A stretch of 64,000 bases of DNA from a candidate division WOR-3 bacterium (lineage in GTDB: Bacteria; Hydrothermota; Tepidihabitantia; SM23-42; JAOAFX01): the NCBI GenBank assembly GCA_039802005.1, contig JBDRVV010000012.1, positions 1-64,000 of the forward strand, given 5' to 3'. Shown in pieces: positions 7,883 through 16,161 of the stretch. A program made the translations under genes and the position numbers. Positions within the stretch are counted from its first letter, which is position 1; the number at the start of each line of letters is the position of its first letter. Under the pieces are notes generated by a model. That model saw only the letters and a program-made list of their open reading frames with translations, was not told the DNA's origin and made no database searches.

Positions 7883-9538
7883 TCAATCCCAGAATTCCCA
7901 TTTTATTTCCATCCCGAACTTACGTGTCATATCAGGAAAATCTTCAGGTCTTACATTTGTTGCATTATCAAGGAACATATTTAGATTTAGAGTCAAAAAC
8001 TTCCAATTTAGACCCGGCGAAATCATAAAGAATGGTTCATAATAATTACCTGTTTGTTCATATCTTGCACTAACAAAAGTAAATCTGGTATATATATCAA
8101 CAATAGAACGCTCGGTCTTTCTCTGCCAGTTCAAACTGAATTTTGTAAAAAAGTCAGGAAAATCTAATGGAATATCACTATACATCAGATAATTAAATAC
8201 AACCGTTGAGGAAAATCCACTTATACTCGGAGAGACAAGTATACCTTCAATACCTGAAATTTGATTATCAATATTAACCACCGAATAAGTTCCAACATTT
8301 ACAGGTTGATATATTATTTGATTTCTGATACACGCATTATAAACACTGATAATAGAACTTTTGAAGTTTACACCCATTTCCTTATGAAAATGGGTCTCAT
8401 CTTTTATATCTAAATTGCCTGTAATGTTCACGGACCTATTAAAAAATTTCTCATTACCATATTTGGATATAAAATCAGCCCTTTTGTTAAATAACGCGGT
8501 CCTCATAAATATTTTTGTATCATTTAAAATCTGGAAATTTATTCTGCCTGCTGGCGCAAAATAGATTTTATCCATTACATACTCCAGATTATAACCAATC
8601 CCGATAATAATATTATTAAATTTATAACTCGTATTCTGAGAAAATCCTATGCCATTATTTTTAATTTTACCAGGGGTGAATTGACTCGTCAAAGCAGTTA
8701 ATTCAAAGATATTTTCAAAATTACCCTTATTAAATAAAAGTTTATGTTGTGTGCCATAGGTTAAAACCTGATTTTGGACCGAATCGTTATAAAATTTACT
8801 CAAAGTCCGATATATCATAAATTTATAAAAATCCTTCCCAGCAGTCAATGCGATATCACTGAAATTTGAATTTATTATTGTATCATAAGAGTTGCCTGTT
8901 ATGATAAGGTCAAGGCGTATCGGAACAAATTGATTGTAGTAAAAATTACCATATCCCCCATTTCCGCGAAGATAGCGGTGTTCTGAAATTTTATAATGGC
9001 GTGAATAAACCCCGCCAAGATAGAATCCTGCTGAATTCGTAATGGCTCGGGTAAAATCAATATTATAGATTGTGTTGGGACCGAATAGAGCAAAATATAA
9101 ATAAGAATAGGGCTGGCTGTATCTATCAATTTTTGTATTTAAGTCAATGGCATCCACACTTGAATTAAAATATTTTTTAATAAATATAGCAGATTCTATA
9201 AAATTTATGGGGAAGATTGCAAAATTAAATTCTTTGAAAAAATATTGGTCAATATAATGGGAATTGATTAAAACATTAGATGGATAATAACCCAACAAAC
9301 CAGCTGTATAGTTTTTTTCTTTCAACAAATAAGTAGAATAATAAAATATATCGGAAAAATTAGATAAAAAAATAATGGGCTTAACGACCCGTAAATGATT
9401 TAAAGTACTGTCAAGAAACCCTGTATTGCTATAATTAATTATTCTGGGTATTTCATATCGGACGGTTTTAACTGAATCAATTTGTGTCGTATCCGAATTA
9501 AGATTATTAGTTAATAGAAAAAATAAGCACAAAAACAC
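7883..9538 (-). CDS. Putative outer-membrane beta-barrel protein, first gene of the PTS operon
   Basis: 551 aa starting with GTG. The N-terminus is a short hydrophobic signal-like segment (FLCLFFLLTNN). The rest is rich in Tyr, Phe, Asn and Ser with alternating polar/aromatic strands, and the chain ends in KWEFWD, an aromatic terminus as in outer-membrane barrels. An early ESAIFIKKYFNSS segment loosely resembles the plug-to-barrel region of TonB-dependent receptors, but I cannot assign it to a named family. Being the first gene of the sugar-PTS operon, it could be an outer-membrane channel for the PTS substrate; this is inference from position. Translation appears leaderless: TATAAT ends 5 nt before the GTG and there is no Shine-Dalgarno. 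Confidence 0.7.
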   Translation of the reverse strand: MFLCLFFLLTNNLNSDTTQIDSVKTVRYEIPRIINYSNTGFLDSTLNHLRVVKPIIFLSNFSDIFYYSTYLLKEKNYTAGLLGYYPSNVLINSHYIDQYFFKEFNFAIFPINFIESAIFIKKYFNSSVDAIDLNTKIDRYSQPYSYLYFALFGPNTIYNIDFTRAITNSAGFYLGGVYSRHYKISEHRYLRGNGGYGNFYYNQFVPIRLDLIITGNSYDTIINSNFSDIALTAGKDFYKFMIYRTLSKFYNDSVQNQVLTYGTQHKLLFNKGNFENIFELTALTSQFTPGKIKNNGIGFSQNTSYKFNNIIIGIGYNLEYVMDKIYFAPAGRINFQILNDTKIFMRTALFNKRADFISKYGNEKFFNRSVNITGNLDIKDETHFHKEMGVNFKSSIISVYNACIRNQIIYQPVNVGTYSVVNIDNQISGIEGILVSPSISGFSSTVVFNYLMYSDIPLDFPDFFTKFSLNWQRKTERSIVDIYTRFTFVSARYEQTGNYYEPFFMISPGLNWKFLTLNLNMFLDNATNVRPEDFPDMTRKFGMEIKWEFWD

Positions 9539-9543
9539 GGGTG

Positions 9544-9572
9544 ATTATAGGATAAAATAACCATTTTGTCAA
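9544..9572 (-). promoter_or_regulatory. Promoter of the barrel-PTS operon, leaderless layout
   Basis: On the minus strand TTGACA (9572-9567), 17-nt spacer, TATAAT (9549-9544), then 5 nt to the GTG at 9538. Transcription should begin at or within a base or two of the start codon. This promoter probably serves all nine genes down to 1173. Confidence 0.8.
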
Positions 9573-9612
9573 GATTTATAAATTAGTAATGGGATATTTT
9601 GATTTTATCGCG

Positions 9613-10956
9613 TTAAATAACCTTTTTTAATAAATCTACAAATCTATCCAGTTCTTCTTTTGTTCTCTTTTCTGTTACTGCAATCAGTAGTTGGTTCTGT
9701 AAATTTTTATTAAATATTGATAAAGGCACACCCGCAAAAATCTTGTATTCTAAAAGTTTATCAACAATCTCCCGGGCGTTTTTATCGGTTTGAATAACAA
9801 ACTCTTTAAAAAATTCTCTATTATAAACTGTCCTAATGCCTTTTATTTCTCTTAAACGGTCATAAAGATAATGGCTCTTTGCAAGACACTGATTTCCAAT
9901 CTCCACAATTCCCTGTTTACCAAGCGAGCACAAAAATATCAGTGAACTCAATGCACATAATGCCTCATTCGTACATATATTGGAAGTTGCCTTTTCTCTT
10001 CTAATATGTTGTTCACGGGTCTGGAGTGTAAGAACAAATCCTCTCTTCCCTTCTATATCCACAGTCTCACCAACGACCCTGCCGGGCATAAAACGCACAA
10101 ATTCCATCTTTGTGGCAAATATTCCAAGCAATGGTCCACCAAAACCCTGGGCTATACCCAGTCCCTGTCCCTCACCGACCGCAATATCCGCATTATAATC
10201 ACCGGGTGGAGAGATAATGCCAAGCGACAAAGGATCCACCACACTTATGAATAAAGCACCTTTTTTATGTGCCAGTTCAGATATTTCTTGTGGAGATTCA
10301 AGAATGCCATAAAAATTTGGAATTTGTATCGCCACACAGGCAGTATTTTCGTCAATGAGATTTCTCAAGGTATCAATGTCGGTAACCCCATCTTTTTGGG
10401 GGGCGATTATTATCTCCACGCCACATTCTTTTGTATAAGTTCCTACCACCTTTTGGTAAAATGGATGGATGAGTGCTGATAGAATTATCTTCTTTCTGTT
10501 ATTAATGGAACATGCCATATGACAGGCTTCGGCAAGGGCAGAACCGCCATCATACATTGAGGCATTCGCAACTTCCATCTTCGTCAATTCACATACGACA
10601 CTCTGATATTCAAATATCGTCTGGAGTGTCCCTTGTGAGACTTCCGCCTGATAAGGGGTATATGCAGTGTAAAACTCACTCCTTGAGATTATACTATCAA
10701 CAATTGCTGGAATATAATGGTCATACACACCAGCGCCGAGGAAAGATATAAAATCAAATGTATTATAGTTCATTCCTGCAAGAGAATGTAGTATCCTACG
10801 AACTTCAATTTCAGATACCTCAGACGGCAATCCAATCTTACCTTTAAACTGTATTTCAGGAGGAATAATTCTGTTAATTAGTTCTTCAAAAGAACCGACC
10901 CCAAGCCGGTTCAATATTTTTTTCTCATCCTCAGGTGTTAATGGTAGATAATGCAT
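9613..10956 (-). CDS. gcvPA: Glycine dehydrogenase (decarboxylating) subunit 1
   Basis: 447 aa, the expected size of the separate N-terminal subunit of glycine cleavage P protein. It begins MHYLPLTPEDEKKIL and contains FLGAGVYDHYIP, AYTPYQAEVSQGTLQ and GEGQGLGIAQGFGGP, all typical of GcvPA. The PLP-lysine half is GcvPB, which normally follows but is not in this window; the next gene downstream has its own promoter. Together with GcvH and GcvT it would decarboxylate glycine and pass the aminomethyl group to the lipoyl arm. The ATG overlaps the gcvH stop codon by 1 nt. Confidence 0.95.
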   Translation of the reverse strand: MHYLPLTPEDEKKILNRLGVGSFEELINRIIPPEIQFKGKIGLPSEVSEIEVRRILHSLAGMNYNTFDFISFLGAGVYDHYIPAIVDSIISRSEFYTAYTPYQAEVSQGTLQTIFEYQSVVCELTKMEVANASMYDGGSALAEACHMACSINNRKKIILSALIHPFYQKVVGTYTKECGVEIIIAPQKDGVTDIDTLRNLIDENTACVAIQIPNFYGILESPQEISELAHKKGALFISVVDPLSLGIISPPGDYNADIAVGEGQGLGIAQGFGGPLLGIFATKMEFVRFMPGRVVGETVDIEGKRGFVLTLQTREQHIRREKATSNICTNEALCALSSLIFLCSLGKQGIVEIGNQCLAKSHYLYDRLREIKGIRTVYNREFFKEFVIQTDKNAREIVDKLLEYKIFAGVPLSIFNKNLQNQLLIAVTEKRTKEELDRFVDLLKKVI

Positions 10957-11342
10957 TAGTGTCCTGCAATCAATTCTTTATATTGTTCTGCTGAAAGAAG
11001 GCTATCTAATTCAGCAGGATTATTTATCTTTATCTTGTATATCCATCCCTCATTATAAGGATCTCGGTTTATTATTGCGGGTTCTTTTATTACTTTTTCA
11101 TTTACCTCTATGACTTCACCACTGACTGGAGCAAAAAGGTCGCTCACAGCCTTAACCGCCTCGATCGTCCCGATTGCTTCACCCGCCTTTATTTGTGTTC
11201 CTACTTTTGGGGGTTCCACCATAACAATATCCGAGAGTTCAGACTGGGCATAATCAGTAATACCAGTAATTGCCACATTGCCTTCAATCTTTGCCCATTC
11301 ATGTTCTCTCGTATATTTCAATCCTTCAATGATGTTTGCCAT
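10956..11342 (-). CDS. gcvH: Glycine cleavage system H protein
   Basis: 128 aa, the standard GcvH length. The lipoylated lysine lies in GTIEAVKAVSDLFAPVSGEV, near residue 62, and the family N-terminus (KYTREHEWAKIEGNVAITGIT) is intact. It carries the aminomethyl intermediate between GcvP, GcvT and dihydrolipoamide dehydrogenase. A clear AAGGAGG site precedes the ATG, 9 nt after the gcvT stop. Its need for lipoate fits the probable lipoate-assembly genes at 40.6-45.2 kb. Confidence 0.97.
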   Translation of the reverse strand: MANIIEGLKYTREHEWAKIEGNVAITGITDYAQSELSDIVMVEPPKVGTQIKAGEAIGTIEAVKAVSDLFAPVSGEVIEVNEKVIKEPAIINRDPYNEGWIYKIKINNPAELDSLLSAEQYKELIAGH

Positions 11343-11351
11343 TTAACCTCC

Positions 11352-12440
11352 TTATTTGTGCGTTCCCTTTTTATAAAACGGACCTTTTATCACTTCAACA
11401 GGGATTGGTTCTTTCGCCATTACAAAAAATTTTGTTCCCGGTTCAGAATATGTGGTCCCTACATATCCCATTCCAATACCTTTTTTAAGAGATGGTGAAA
11501 AGGTTCCAGATGTTACGAAACCTATTTCATTATCATTGGTATAAATCTTCTGATGAGGCCGGGGAATCCCCTTTTCAATAACCTCAAATCCCACGAGTTT
11601 CCTCTTTAATCCGGATTCTTTGATCTTAATCAACGCATCCCTGCCAATGAAATCTCCCTTGTCAAACTTAACAATCCATCCTAACCCTGCTTCAAGTGGA
11701 TTTGTTGTTTTATCAATATCATTACCATAAAGACAATATCTCATTTCAAATCTCAGGGTATCCCTTGCCCCGAGTCCGACCGGTTTTACATTAAATTCTT
11801 TTCCGGCGTCAAATACAATATCCCAAATTTTTAATCCATCATTTGCTGACATATAAATTTCAAAGCCATCTTCACCCGTATAACCGGTTCGGGAGAGCAA
11901 AATACTAATGCCTCTAATCTTCGTCTCAGCTGCCCAGTAATATTTCAATTCAGAAAGGTTAAAATCCACAATCTTCTGGAGTAATAATTCTGACTTCGGT
12001 CCCTGGATTGCAAGCTGTCCTATATTATCGCTTAAATTTTTTATTTCCACATTAAATTTTTTATTCTGCAAAATCCATTGATAATCCTTTTCTGTATTGG
12101 CCGCATTCACAACGAGTAAGATCCGGTCTTTAAGATTATAAACTAAAAGGTCATCCACAATTCCTGCATCTTGATATAACATTGCTGAATATTGGACTTG
12201 ATTCAAAGCAAGTCTGGATACATCGTTGGTAGTGATATAATTAACAAACTGAAGCCTATCAGGACCCGTAATTTCTATTTCTCCCATATGAGAGACATCA
12301 AACACACCGACTCCTGTTCGTACAGTCTCATGCTCAGGAATAATACCCTCAAACTGTATGGGCATAAAAAAACCAGCAAATTCAACTATTTTGCCATTAT
12401 ATTGTAAATGTTTTTCATAAAAAGGAGTTTTCTTTGCCAT
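11352..12440 (-). CDS. gcvT: Aminomethyltransferase (glycine cleavage system T protein)
   Basis: 362 aa, full length. Family features include GVFDVSHMGEIEI near residue 46, the folate/substrate region RTGYTGEDGFEIY, GLGARDTLRFEM with its RxE pattern, and a C-terminal barrel ending in KGPFYKKGTH. It moves the methylene group from aminomethyl-GcvH to tetrahydrofolate and releases ammonia. First gene of gcvT-gcvH-gcvPA. The ATG lies 5 nt after a consensus -10 box and has no Shine-Dalgarno, so translation is probably leaderless. Confidence 0.96.
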   Translation of the reverse strand: MAKKTPFYEKHLQYNGKIVEFAGFFMPIQFEGIIPEHETVRTGVGVFDVSHMGEIEITGPDRLQFVNYITTNDVSRLALNQVQYSAMLYQDAGIVDDLLVYNLKDRILLVVNAANTEKDYQWILQNKKFNVEIKNLSDNIGQLAIQGPKSELLLQKIVDFNLSELKYYWAAETKIRGISILLSRTGYTGEDGFEIYMSANDGLKIWDIVFDAGKEFNVKPVGLGARDTLRFEMRYCLYGNDIDKTTNPLEAGLGWIVKFDKGDFIGRDALIKIKESGLKRKLVGFEVIEKGIPRPHQKIYTNDNEIGFVTSGTFSPSLKKGIGMGYVGTTYSEPGTKFFVMAKEPIPVEVIKGPFYKKGTHK

Positions 12441-12445
12441 TGGAA

Positions 12446-12473
12446 ATTATATCTAAAAAATTCGTTATGTCAA
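12446..12473 (-). promoter_or_regulatory. gcvT operon promoter, leaderless layout
   Basis: Minus strand TTGACA (12473-12468), 16-nt spacer, TATAAT (12451-12446), 5 nt to the gcvT ATG at 12440. No glycine riboswitch fits in the space, unlike gcv operons of many Firmicutes. Confidence 0.82.
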
Positions 12474-12482
12474 TATAAAATT

Positions 12483-13070
12483 CTATAATTCACTTCTTCC
12501 TTCAAATGCCCTAAGGATTGTAGTGCCATCTGCAAGTCCGAGGTCGCTTCCAGTTGGAAGCCCCCGTGCAATCCTCGTGACCTTTATATTCAGTGGTTTA
12601 AGTAATTTTGCGATATAAAGTGCTGTCACATCCCCTTCGGTTGTGGGATTTGTTGCTATGATAATTTCGTTAACCTTTTGTTTCTGTATCCTTTCTAACA
12701 GACTTTTTATCCTTAAATCTTCAGGTCCAACATTATCAATCGGTGATATCACACCATGCAAAATATGGTATAAACCTTTATATTCGCCAATCTTTTCTAT
12801 AACCATCACATCCGCAGGTTGTTCAACAACACAAATTGTTTCTCCGTTACGATTGGGAGCAGAACATATCTCACAAGGGTCAGTCTCACCAAGGTTATGA
12901 CAGATTGAACACTCCTTTAATTCAAGCCTTGCTTTTAAGATCGCATCAGCCAATTCTTTGACACGAGAGACATCCATTTTCTGAAGAAAAAAAGCAAGAC
13001 GCTGGGCAGTCTTTTTTCCAATTCCCGGGAGCCATTGGAGTTTTTCAATCAAGTCATCCAATAAAGGCAT
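12483..13070 (-). CDS. recR: Recombination mediator protein RecR
   Basis: 195 aa from the ATG at 13070, matching RecR (~200 aa). Order of elements: helix-hairpin-helix (LPGIGKKTAQRLAFF), a Cys4 zinc finger (CSICHNLGETDPCEIC), then a Toprim domain with CVVEQPADV and IIATNPTTEGD. RecR works with RecF/RecO in loading RecA at gaps. I prefer the start at 13070 over one 11 codons upstream: RecR proteins begin just before 'LxxLIxxLxxLPG', and a -10 box (TAAAAT) ends 5 nt upstream of this ATG, so the longer form would include the promoter. Confidence 0.95.
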   Translation of the reverse strand: MPLLDDLIEKLQWLPGIGKKTAQRLAFFLQKMDVSRVKELADAILKARLELKECSICHNLGETDPCEICSAPNRNGETICVVEQPADVMVIEKIGEYKGLYHILHGVISPIDNVGPEDLRIKSLLERIQKQKVNEIIIATNPTTEGDVTALYIAKLLKPLNIKVTRIARGLPTGSDLGLADGTTILRAFEGRSEL

Positions 13071-13075
13071 ATTCC

Positions 13076-13103
13076 ATTTTAGCCAGAAATTTACATAAGT
13101 CAA
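13076..13103 (-). promoter_or_regulatory. recR promoter, leaderless layout
   Basis: Minus strand TTGACT (13103-13098), 16-nt spacer, TAAAAT (13081-13076), 5 nt to ATG 13070. Its position argues for the shorter RecR start. Confidence 0.75.
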
Positions 13104-13162
13104 TGCCCTGGAATAATAACAATTGGTTAAATGATTAAAAGGCTAAATATTCCAACAAAATG

Positions 13163-13190
13163 TTGAAATTACGAAAAAAATGAGTAGAAT
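13163..13190 (+). promoter_or_regulatory. Promoter of the YmdB-type gene, near-leaderless
   Basis: TTGAAA (13163-13168), 16-nt spacer, TAGAAT (13185-13190), 7 nt to the GTG at 13198. It is weaker than its neighbours but follows the same spacing rule, and lies back-to-back with the recR promoter. Confidence 0.55.
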
Positions 13191-13197
13191 AATAATT

Positions 13198-13968
13198 GTG
13201 AAACTGCTTTTTATTGGTGATATAATCGGGGAACCAGGTAGAAAGAAAGTCGTCCAATCACTACCTGCATTAATAAAAAAAGAAGACATATCTTTCACTA
13301 TAGCCCAGGGAGAAAATCTTGCTGGTGGGATAGGAATAACTGAGAATACTGCGAAGGAAATCCTCAATTGTGGTGTTGATTGTATTACAACCGGGAACCA
13401 TATCTGGAAATACAAGGAAATATTCAAATACCTTAATTCAGAAACAAGAATTTTAAGACCCGCAAATTATCCTGAGGGCGTTCCCGGGAAAGGATATAAT
13501 ATTTTTGAAAAAATGGGCACCAAGATTGGCGTTATAAATCTTGAAGGAAGGGTATTTATGAGACCGCTTGAAGACCCCTTCCGAACGGGCAAAAGAATTA
13601 TAGAAGAGATACAAAAACAAACAAAAAATATCTTCATTGATTTCCACGCTGAAGCAACGAGTGAGAAAAGGGCACTTGCACTCTATCTATGTGATTATGT
13701 AACAGGTATAATCGGCACCCATACCCATATTCAAACTGCAGACGAACAGATTATTGATAATAAGTGCGCTTATATAACTGATGCGGGTATGGTGGGCTCA
13801 AGCGATTCCATAATCGGAGTAAACAAAGAAGAAATAATAAAGTTTTTTCTATTCCAGTTGCCACAAAAGTTTAAAGTTGCAAAGGGCAATATCCTCGGAA
13901 ATGGAGTCATAATCAATTTTGACGAAACGACTGGCATAGCCAAAGAGATAAAACGCTTAATATTTTGA
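13198..13968 (+). CDS. YmdB/TIGR00282-family metallophosphoesterase
   Basis: 256 aa from a GTG. Begins KLLFIGDIIGEPGRKKV, the hallmark of this family, followed by the metal-binding motifs QGENLAGG (about residue 40), TTGNHIWKYKE, DFHAEATSEK and GTHTHIQTAD. In Bacillus the homologue YmdB is a phosphodiesterase (2',3'-cAMP reported) affecting biofilm and sporulation choices; the role here is unknown. I choose the GTG at 13198 because family members start directly at the KILFIGDI strand and a -10 box ends 7 nt upstream; an in-frame ATG at 13180 would fall within the promoter spacer. Confidence 0.9.
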   Translation: MKLLFIGDIIGEPGRKKVVQSLPALIKKEDISFTIAQGENLAGGIGITENTAKEILNCGVDCITTGNHIWKYKEIFKYLNSETRILRPANYPEGVPGKGYNIFEKMGTKIGVINLEGRVFMRPLEDPFRTGKRIIEEIQKQTKNIFIDFHAEATSEKRALALYLCDYVTGIIGTHTHIQTADEQIIDNKCAYITDAGMVGSSDSIIGVNKEEIIKFFLFQLPQKFKVAKGNILGNGVIINFDETTGIAKEIKRLIF

Positions 13969-14065
13969 GGTTATAAATCCAAATTATAATTACATTAAAA
14001 GATAATATATTATACTTTTGTGCAATATAATACTATAAATCGCCAAAAAATTATTTCAAATTCCG

Positions 14066-14116
14066 AGACTTAAGTCTAAAAGAATGGGCATAAAAATTGC
14101 CTAATAAAGTTATTAG
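14066..14116. other. Two palindromes upstream of the small barrel gene
   Basis: AGACTTAAGTCT at 14066-14077 is a perfect 12-bp palindrome; CTAATAA-AG-TTATTAG at 14101-14116 is a 7-bp inverted repeat directly before the ribosome-binding site. Either could be a regulator-binding site. The rest of 13969-14131 is AT-rich with no gene and no convincing consensus promoter. Confidence 0.35.
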
Positions 14117-14131
14117 AAAAAGGAGAGAACA

Positions 14132-14680
14132 ATGAAAAGAATAACTTTATTAATTACTTTGCCAATCATTATTTCTCTGGCAGGAAGGTTGGGAATTGGA
14201 TTGAGTGGTTTTGGTGAATATGACCAAAATTATACTCTTAAAAACTATGAATCTTTTGATAAAATGAACTACACTGCGGAATTCCATTTATCCGCTGAAG
14301 CCCTACCCTTTATGTTTATTGAACCTTCTGCTTTGGTGGTAAACGATGCGTTTACAAATAAAATGGTTCCCGGTATCGGACTAAGAATTAATGTTGCCCC
14401 AAGGCTTGGTAAATTCTTTCTTGCGCCTTTCTTCGGGGTAGAAGGCAGTATATTATTCTATAATCCAGCAATGGAACTAAAAGATGCTGCATATAACCAG
14501 CGATTGGAAGAATATTTTGAAGGTTCGTCACCAAAGGCAACCGGGATCGGATATGGTGGTTTATCTATATTTTTGAGCAGTTCTGTTTCGCTTGATTGCC
14601 ATTACCGATACCTTTATCTTGCAAAAGGGGTTGGGATTGAAATGGTAGGTGCTGGTTTGACTTGTTACATCAACTGGTAA
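14132..14680 (+). CDS. Small exported protein, probable outer-membrane beta-barrel
   Basis: 182 aa. N-terminal signal peptide (KRITLLITLPIIISLAG). The remainder shows alternating hydrophobic/polar strands with Gly, Tyr and Phe (GIGLRINVAPRLGKFFLAPFFGVEG; GIGYGGLSIFLSSSVSLDC) and ends in GLTCYINW, an aromatic C-terminus. It resembles 8-strand outer-membrane porin-like proteins in size and composition, but I recognise no named family. Preceded by an AAAAAGGAGAG site 7-8 nt before the ATG. It overlaps the convergent PrsW gene by 11 nt. Confidence 0.65.
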   Translation: MKRITLLITLPIIISLAGRLGIGLSGFGEYDQNYTLKNYESFDKMNYTAEFHLSAEALPFMFIEPSALVVNDAFTNKMVPGIGLRINVAPRLGKFFLAPFFGVEGSILFYNPAMELKDAAYNQRLEEYFEGSSPKATGIGYGGLSIFLSSSVSLDCHYRYLYLAKGVGIEMVGAGLTCYINW

Positions 14681-15362
14681 CTGAATTATTTTCCAGTCTT
14701 GATTTACTCTGCATTTCTGCCTTCTTCAAATTTCCTTTTGTCAAGAATCCGAGGATTATGACAAGAACTATCACAAGAAGAGCCAGAACCGTCTTTGTAA
14801 ACAATAGAAAATCAAAGAATCCATGTGTTAGAATTGCATAAAATACCCCGAGAAATATATACCTTTTCTCTTTTAATTTATCCAATTTTGCCATTCCAAT
14901 ATAATAACCCATCAACGCACCAAAGAATGCGTGCCCCGGAACTGAAAGAAATGCCCTCAATACCCCTGTTCCCACTCCGTATTCAAACACATAAAAAATA
15001 TTTTCTATTGTAGCAAAACCAAGTGATGAAGAAACGCAATAAACAATACCATCCATAACCTCGTCAAATTCAATTTTTTTATAAACACACATTTTGACGA
15101 CCAGAAATTTTAGAATTTCCTCAGTTGGTGCAACAAGAACAAACGCCATTAAAAATGCGTTAAGCATTTTATAAGGGGTCGCATTGAATAGCGGCTCAAG
15201 TAACCCTTCAATTATCATTCCGGGTATAACCATCAACGCACCTAAAAAATAAATGCCTATGATATATTTTTTAGGCTCGGGCTCGTACTTATCACGGTGG
15301 TAAAAATACCAGAAAAGAAAAAGACAGGGTGCAACCGCAATAATTAAGAGTAGCACAAACAT
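14670..15362 (-). CDS. PrsW-family intramembrane metalloprotease/glutamic protease
   Basis: 230 aa with about seven hydrophobic segments. It carries the PrsW motifs: APTEEILKFLVVK (double Glu), GFATIENIFYVF, GHAFFGALMGYYIG and HGFFDF. The family (related to CAAX proteases) includes Bacillus PrsW, which cuts the anti-sigma factor RsiW; the substrate here is unknown. The N-terminal FWYFYHRDKYEPEPK segment is also typical. It is single-gene and transcribed divergently from the HAD gene. The ATG sits 5 nt after a TAATAT -10 box, so a leaderless transcript is likely. Confidence 0.9.
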   Translation of the reverse strand: MFVLLLIIAVAPCLFLFWYFYHRDKYEPEPKKYIIGIYFLGALMVIPGMIIEGLLEPLFNATPYKMLNAFLMAFVLVAPTEEILKFLVVKMCVYKKIEFDEVMDGIVYCVSSSLGFATIENIFYVFEYGVGTGVLRAFLSVPGHAFFGALMGYYIGMAKLDKLKEKRYIFLGVFYAILTHGFFDFLLFTKTVLALLVIVLVIILGFLTKGNLKKAEMQSKSRLENNSVTS

Positions 15363-15367
15363 CGATA

Positions 15368-15395
15368 ATATTATCTAAGATTTTAACTATGTCAA
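15368..15395 (-). promoter_or_regulatory. prsW-like gene promoter, leaderless layout
   Basis: Minus strand TTGACA (15395-15390), 16-nt spacer, TAATAT (15373-15368), 5 nt to ATG 15362. It is back-to-back with the HAD promoter in an 82-nt divergent gap. Confidence 0.78.
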
Positions 15396-15408
15396 TATAA
15401 TGTTTGAC

Positions 15409-15436
15409 TTGACTTGAGAATAGATTAGCATAAAAT
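15409..15436 (+). promoter_or_regulatory. HAD hydrolase promoter, near-leaderless
   Basis: TTGACT (15409-15414), 16-nt spacer, TAAAAT (15431-15436), 8 nt to ATG 15445. No Shine-Dalgarno before the ATG. Confidence 0.7.
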
Positions 15437-15444
15437 AAAAAATT

Positions 15445-16083
15445 ATGAAATTCAATAAAAAAATTTCAAAAATCAGGGCAATACTCTTTGACCTTGATGG
15501 TGTACTCGTGGATACATATAAAGTCTGGTATAAGCTTTTCAATCAGACATTAAAACATTTTGGATACAAACCTATAAATCTGAAGACCTTCGCCCAAAAC
15601 TGGGGACAAAGCACCGAAGAAGATGTAAGAATATTTATGCCCGATGTAAAGATTAATGATGTTGTAGAATATTTCTCAAATAACTTTTTAAAATTCATCA
15701 AGTATATGAAAATCAATCAAGGTGCAAGAAATACCCTAAAGAATCTCAAAAAATCTGGATTAAAGATTGCATGTATTACAAATTCGCACCGTGATATCAC
15801 CAGATTTGAAATAAAAAAATCTAACCTTGAAGAATTTTTTGATGTAGTTATAACTGCTGATGATGTAAAGAAACCCAAACCTGACCCGGAGATGTTATTT
15901 AAGGCATGTAAAAAGCTTAGAGTAAAAATAGACGAAGTTATCTTCATCGGAGATACACCCACGGATTTAAAAACCGCCAAAAGCTCGCAATGCCTTTTCA
16001 TCGGGTACAAAATGAAGAATACCCTCCATATTAAAAATCTTTCTGAATTGATACCCTTGATAAAGAAAAAATTTTTAATATAA
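15445..16083 (+). CDS. HAD-superfamily phosphatase, phosphoglycolate-phosphatase-like
   Basis: 212 aa. Motif I is ILFDLDGVLVDT (nucleophile Asp plus the +2 Asp), motif II is CITNS, the motif III Lys is in KKPKPDPEM, and motif IV is FIGDTPTDLKTA. A helical cap domain lies between motifs I and II (C1 type), as in phosphoglycolate phosphatase and beta-phosphoglucomutase relatives. The exact small-molecule substrate is not readable. It is a single gene with its own promoter 8 nt upstream; there is no ribosome-binding site, so initiation is probably leaderless. Confidence 0.85.
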   Translation: MKFNKKISKIRAILFDLDGVLVDTYKVWYKLFNQTLKHFGYKPINLKTFAQNWGQSTEEDVRIFMPDVKINDVVEYFSNNFLKFIKYMKINQGARNTLKNLKKSGLKIACITNSHRDITRFEIKKSNLEEFFDVVITADDVKKPKPDPEMLFKACKKLRVKIDEVIFIGDTPTDLKTAKSSQCLFIGYKMKNTLHIKNLSELIPLIKKKFLI

Positions 16084-16106
16084 TGAATTTATTGGCTGTA
16101 AAATGT

Positions 16107-16134
16107 TTGATGGATTAAGTAACTACAATTTTAA
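16107..16134 (+). promoter_or_regulatory. Possible promoter of the repeat-protein gene
   Basis: TTGATG (16107-16112), 16-nt spacer, TTTTAA (16129-16134); the start codon is at 16162 behind an AAAGGAG site. It is a weak match that keeps the 16-nt spacing seen at other promoters here. Confidence 0.35.
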
Positions 16135-16161
16135 AAATTTAAAATAAGAAAGGAGTTGTAA

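Noticed and set aside
11343-12480. Glycine riboswitch upstream of the gcv operon
   Set aside because: The -10 box is 5 nt from the gcvT start codon, so there is no leader in which an aptamer could form.
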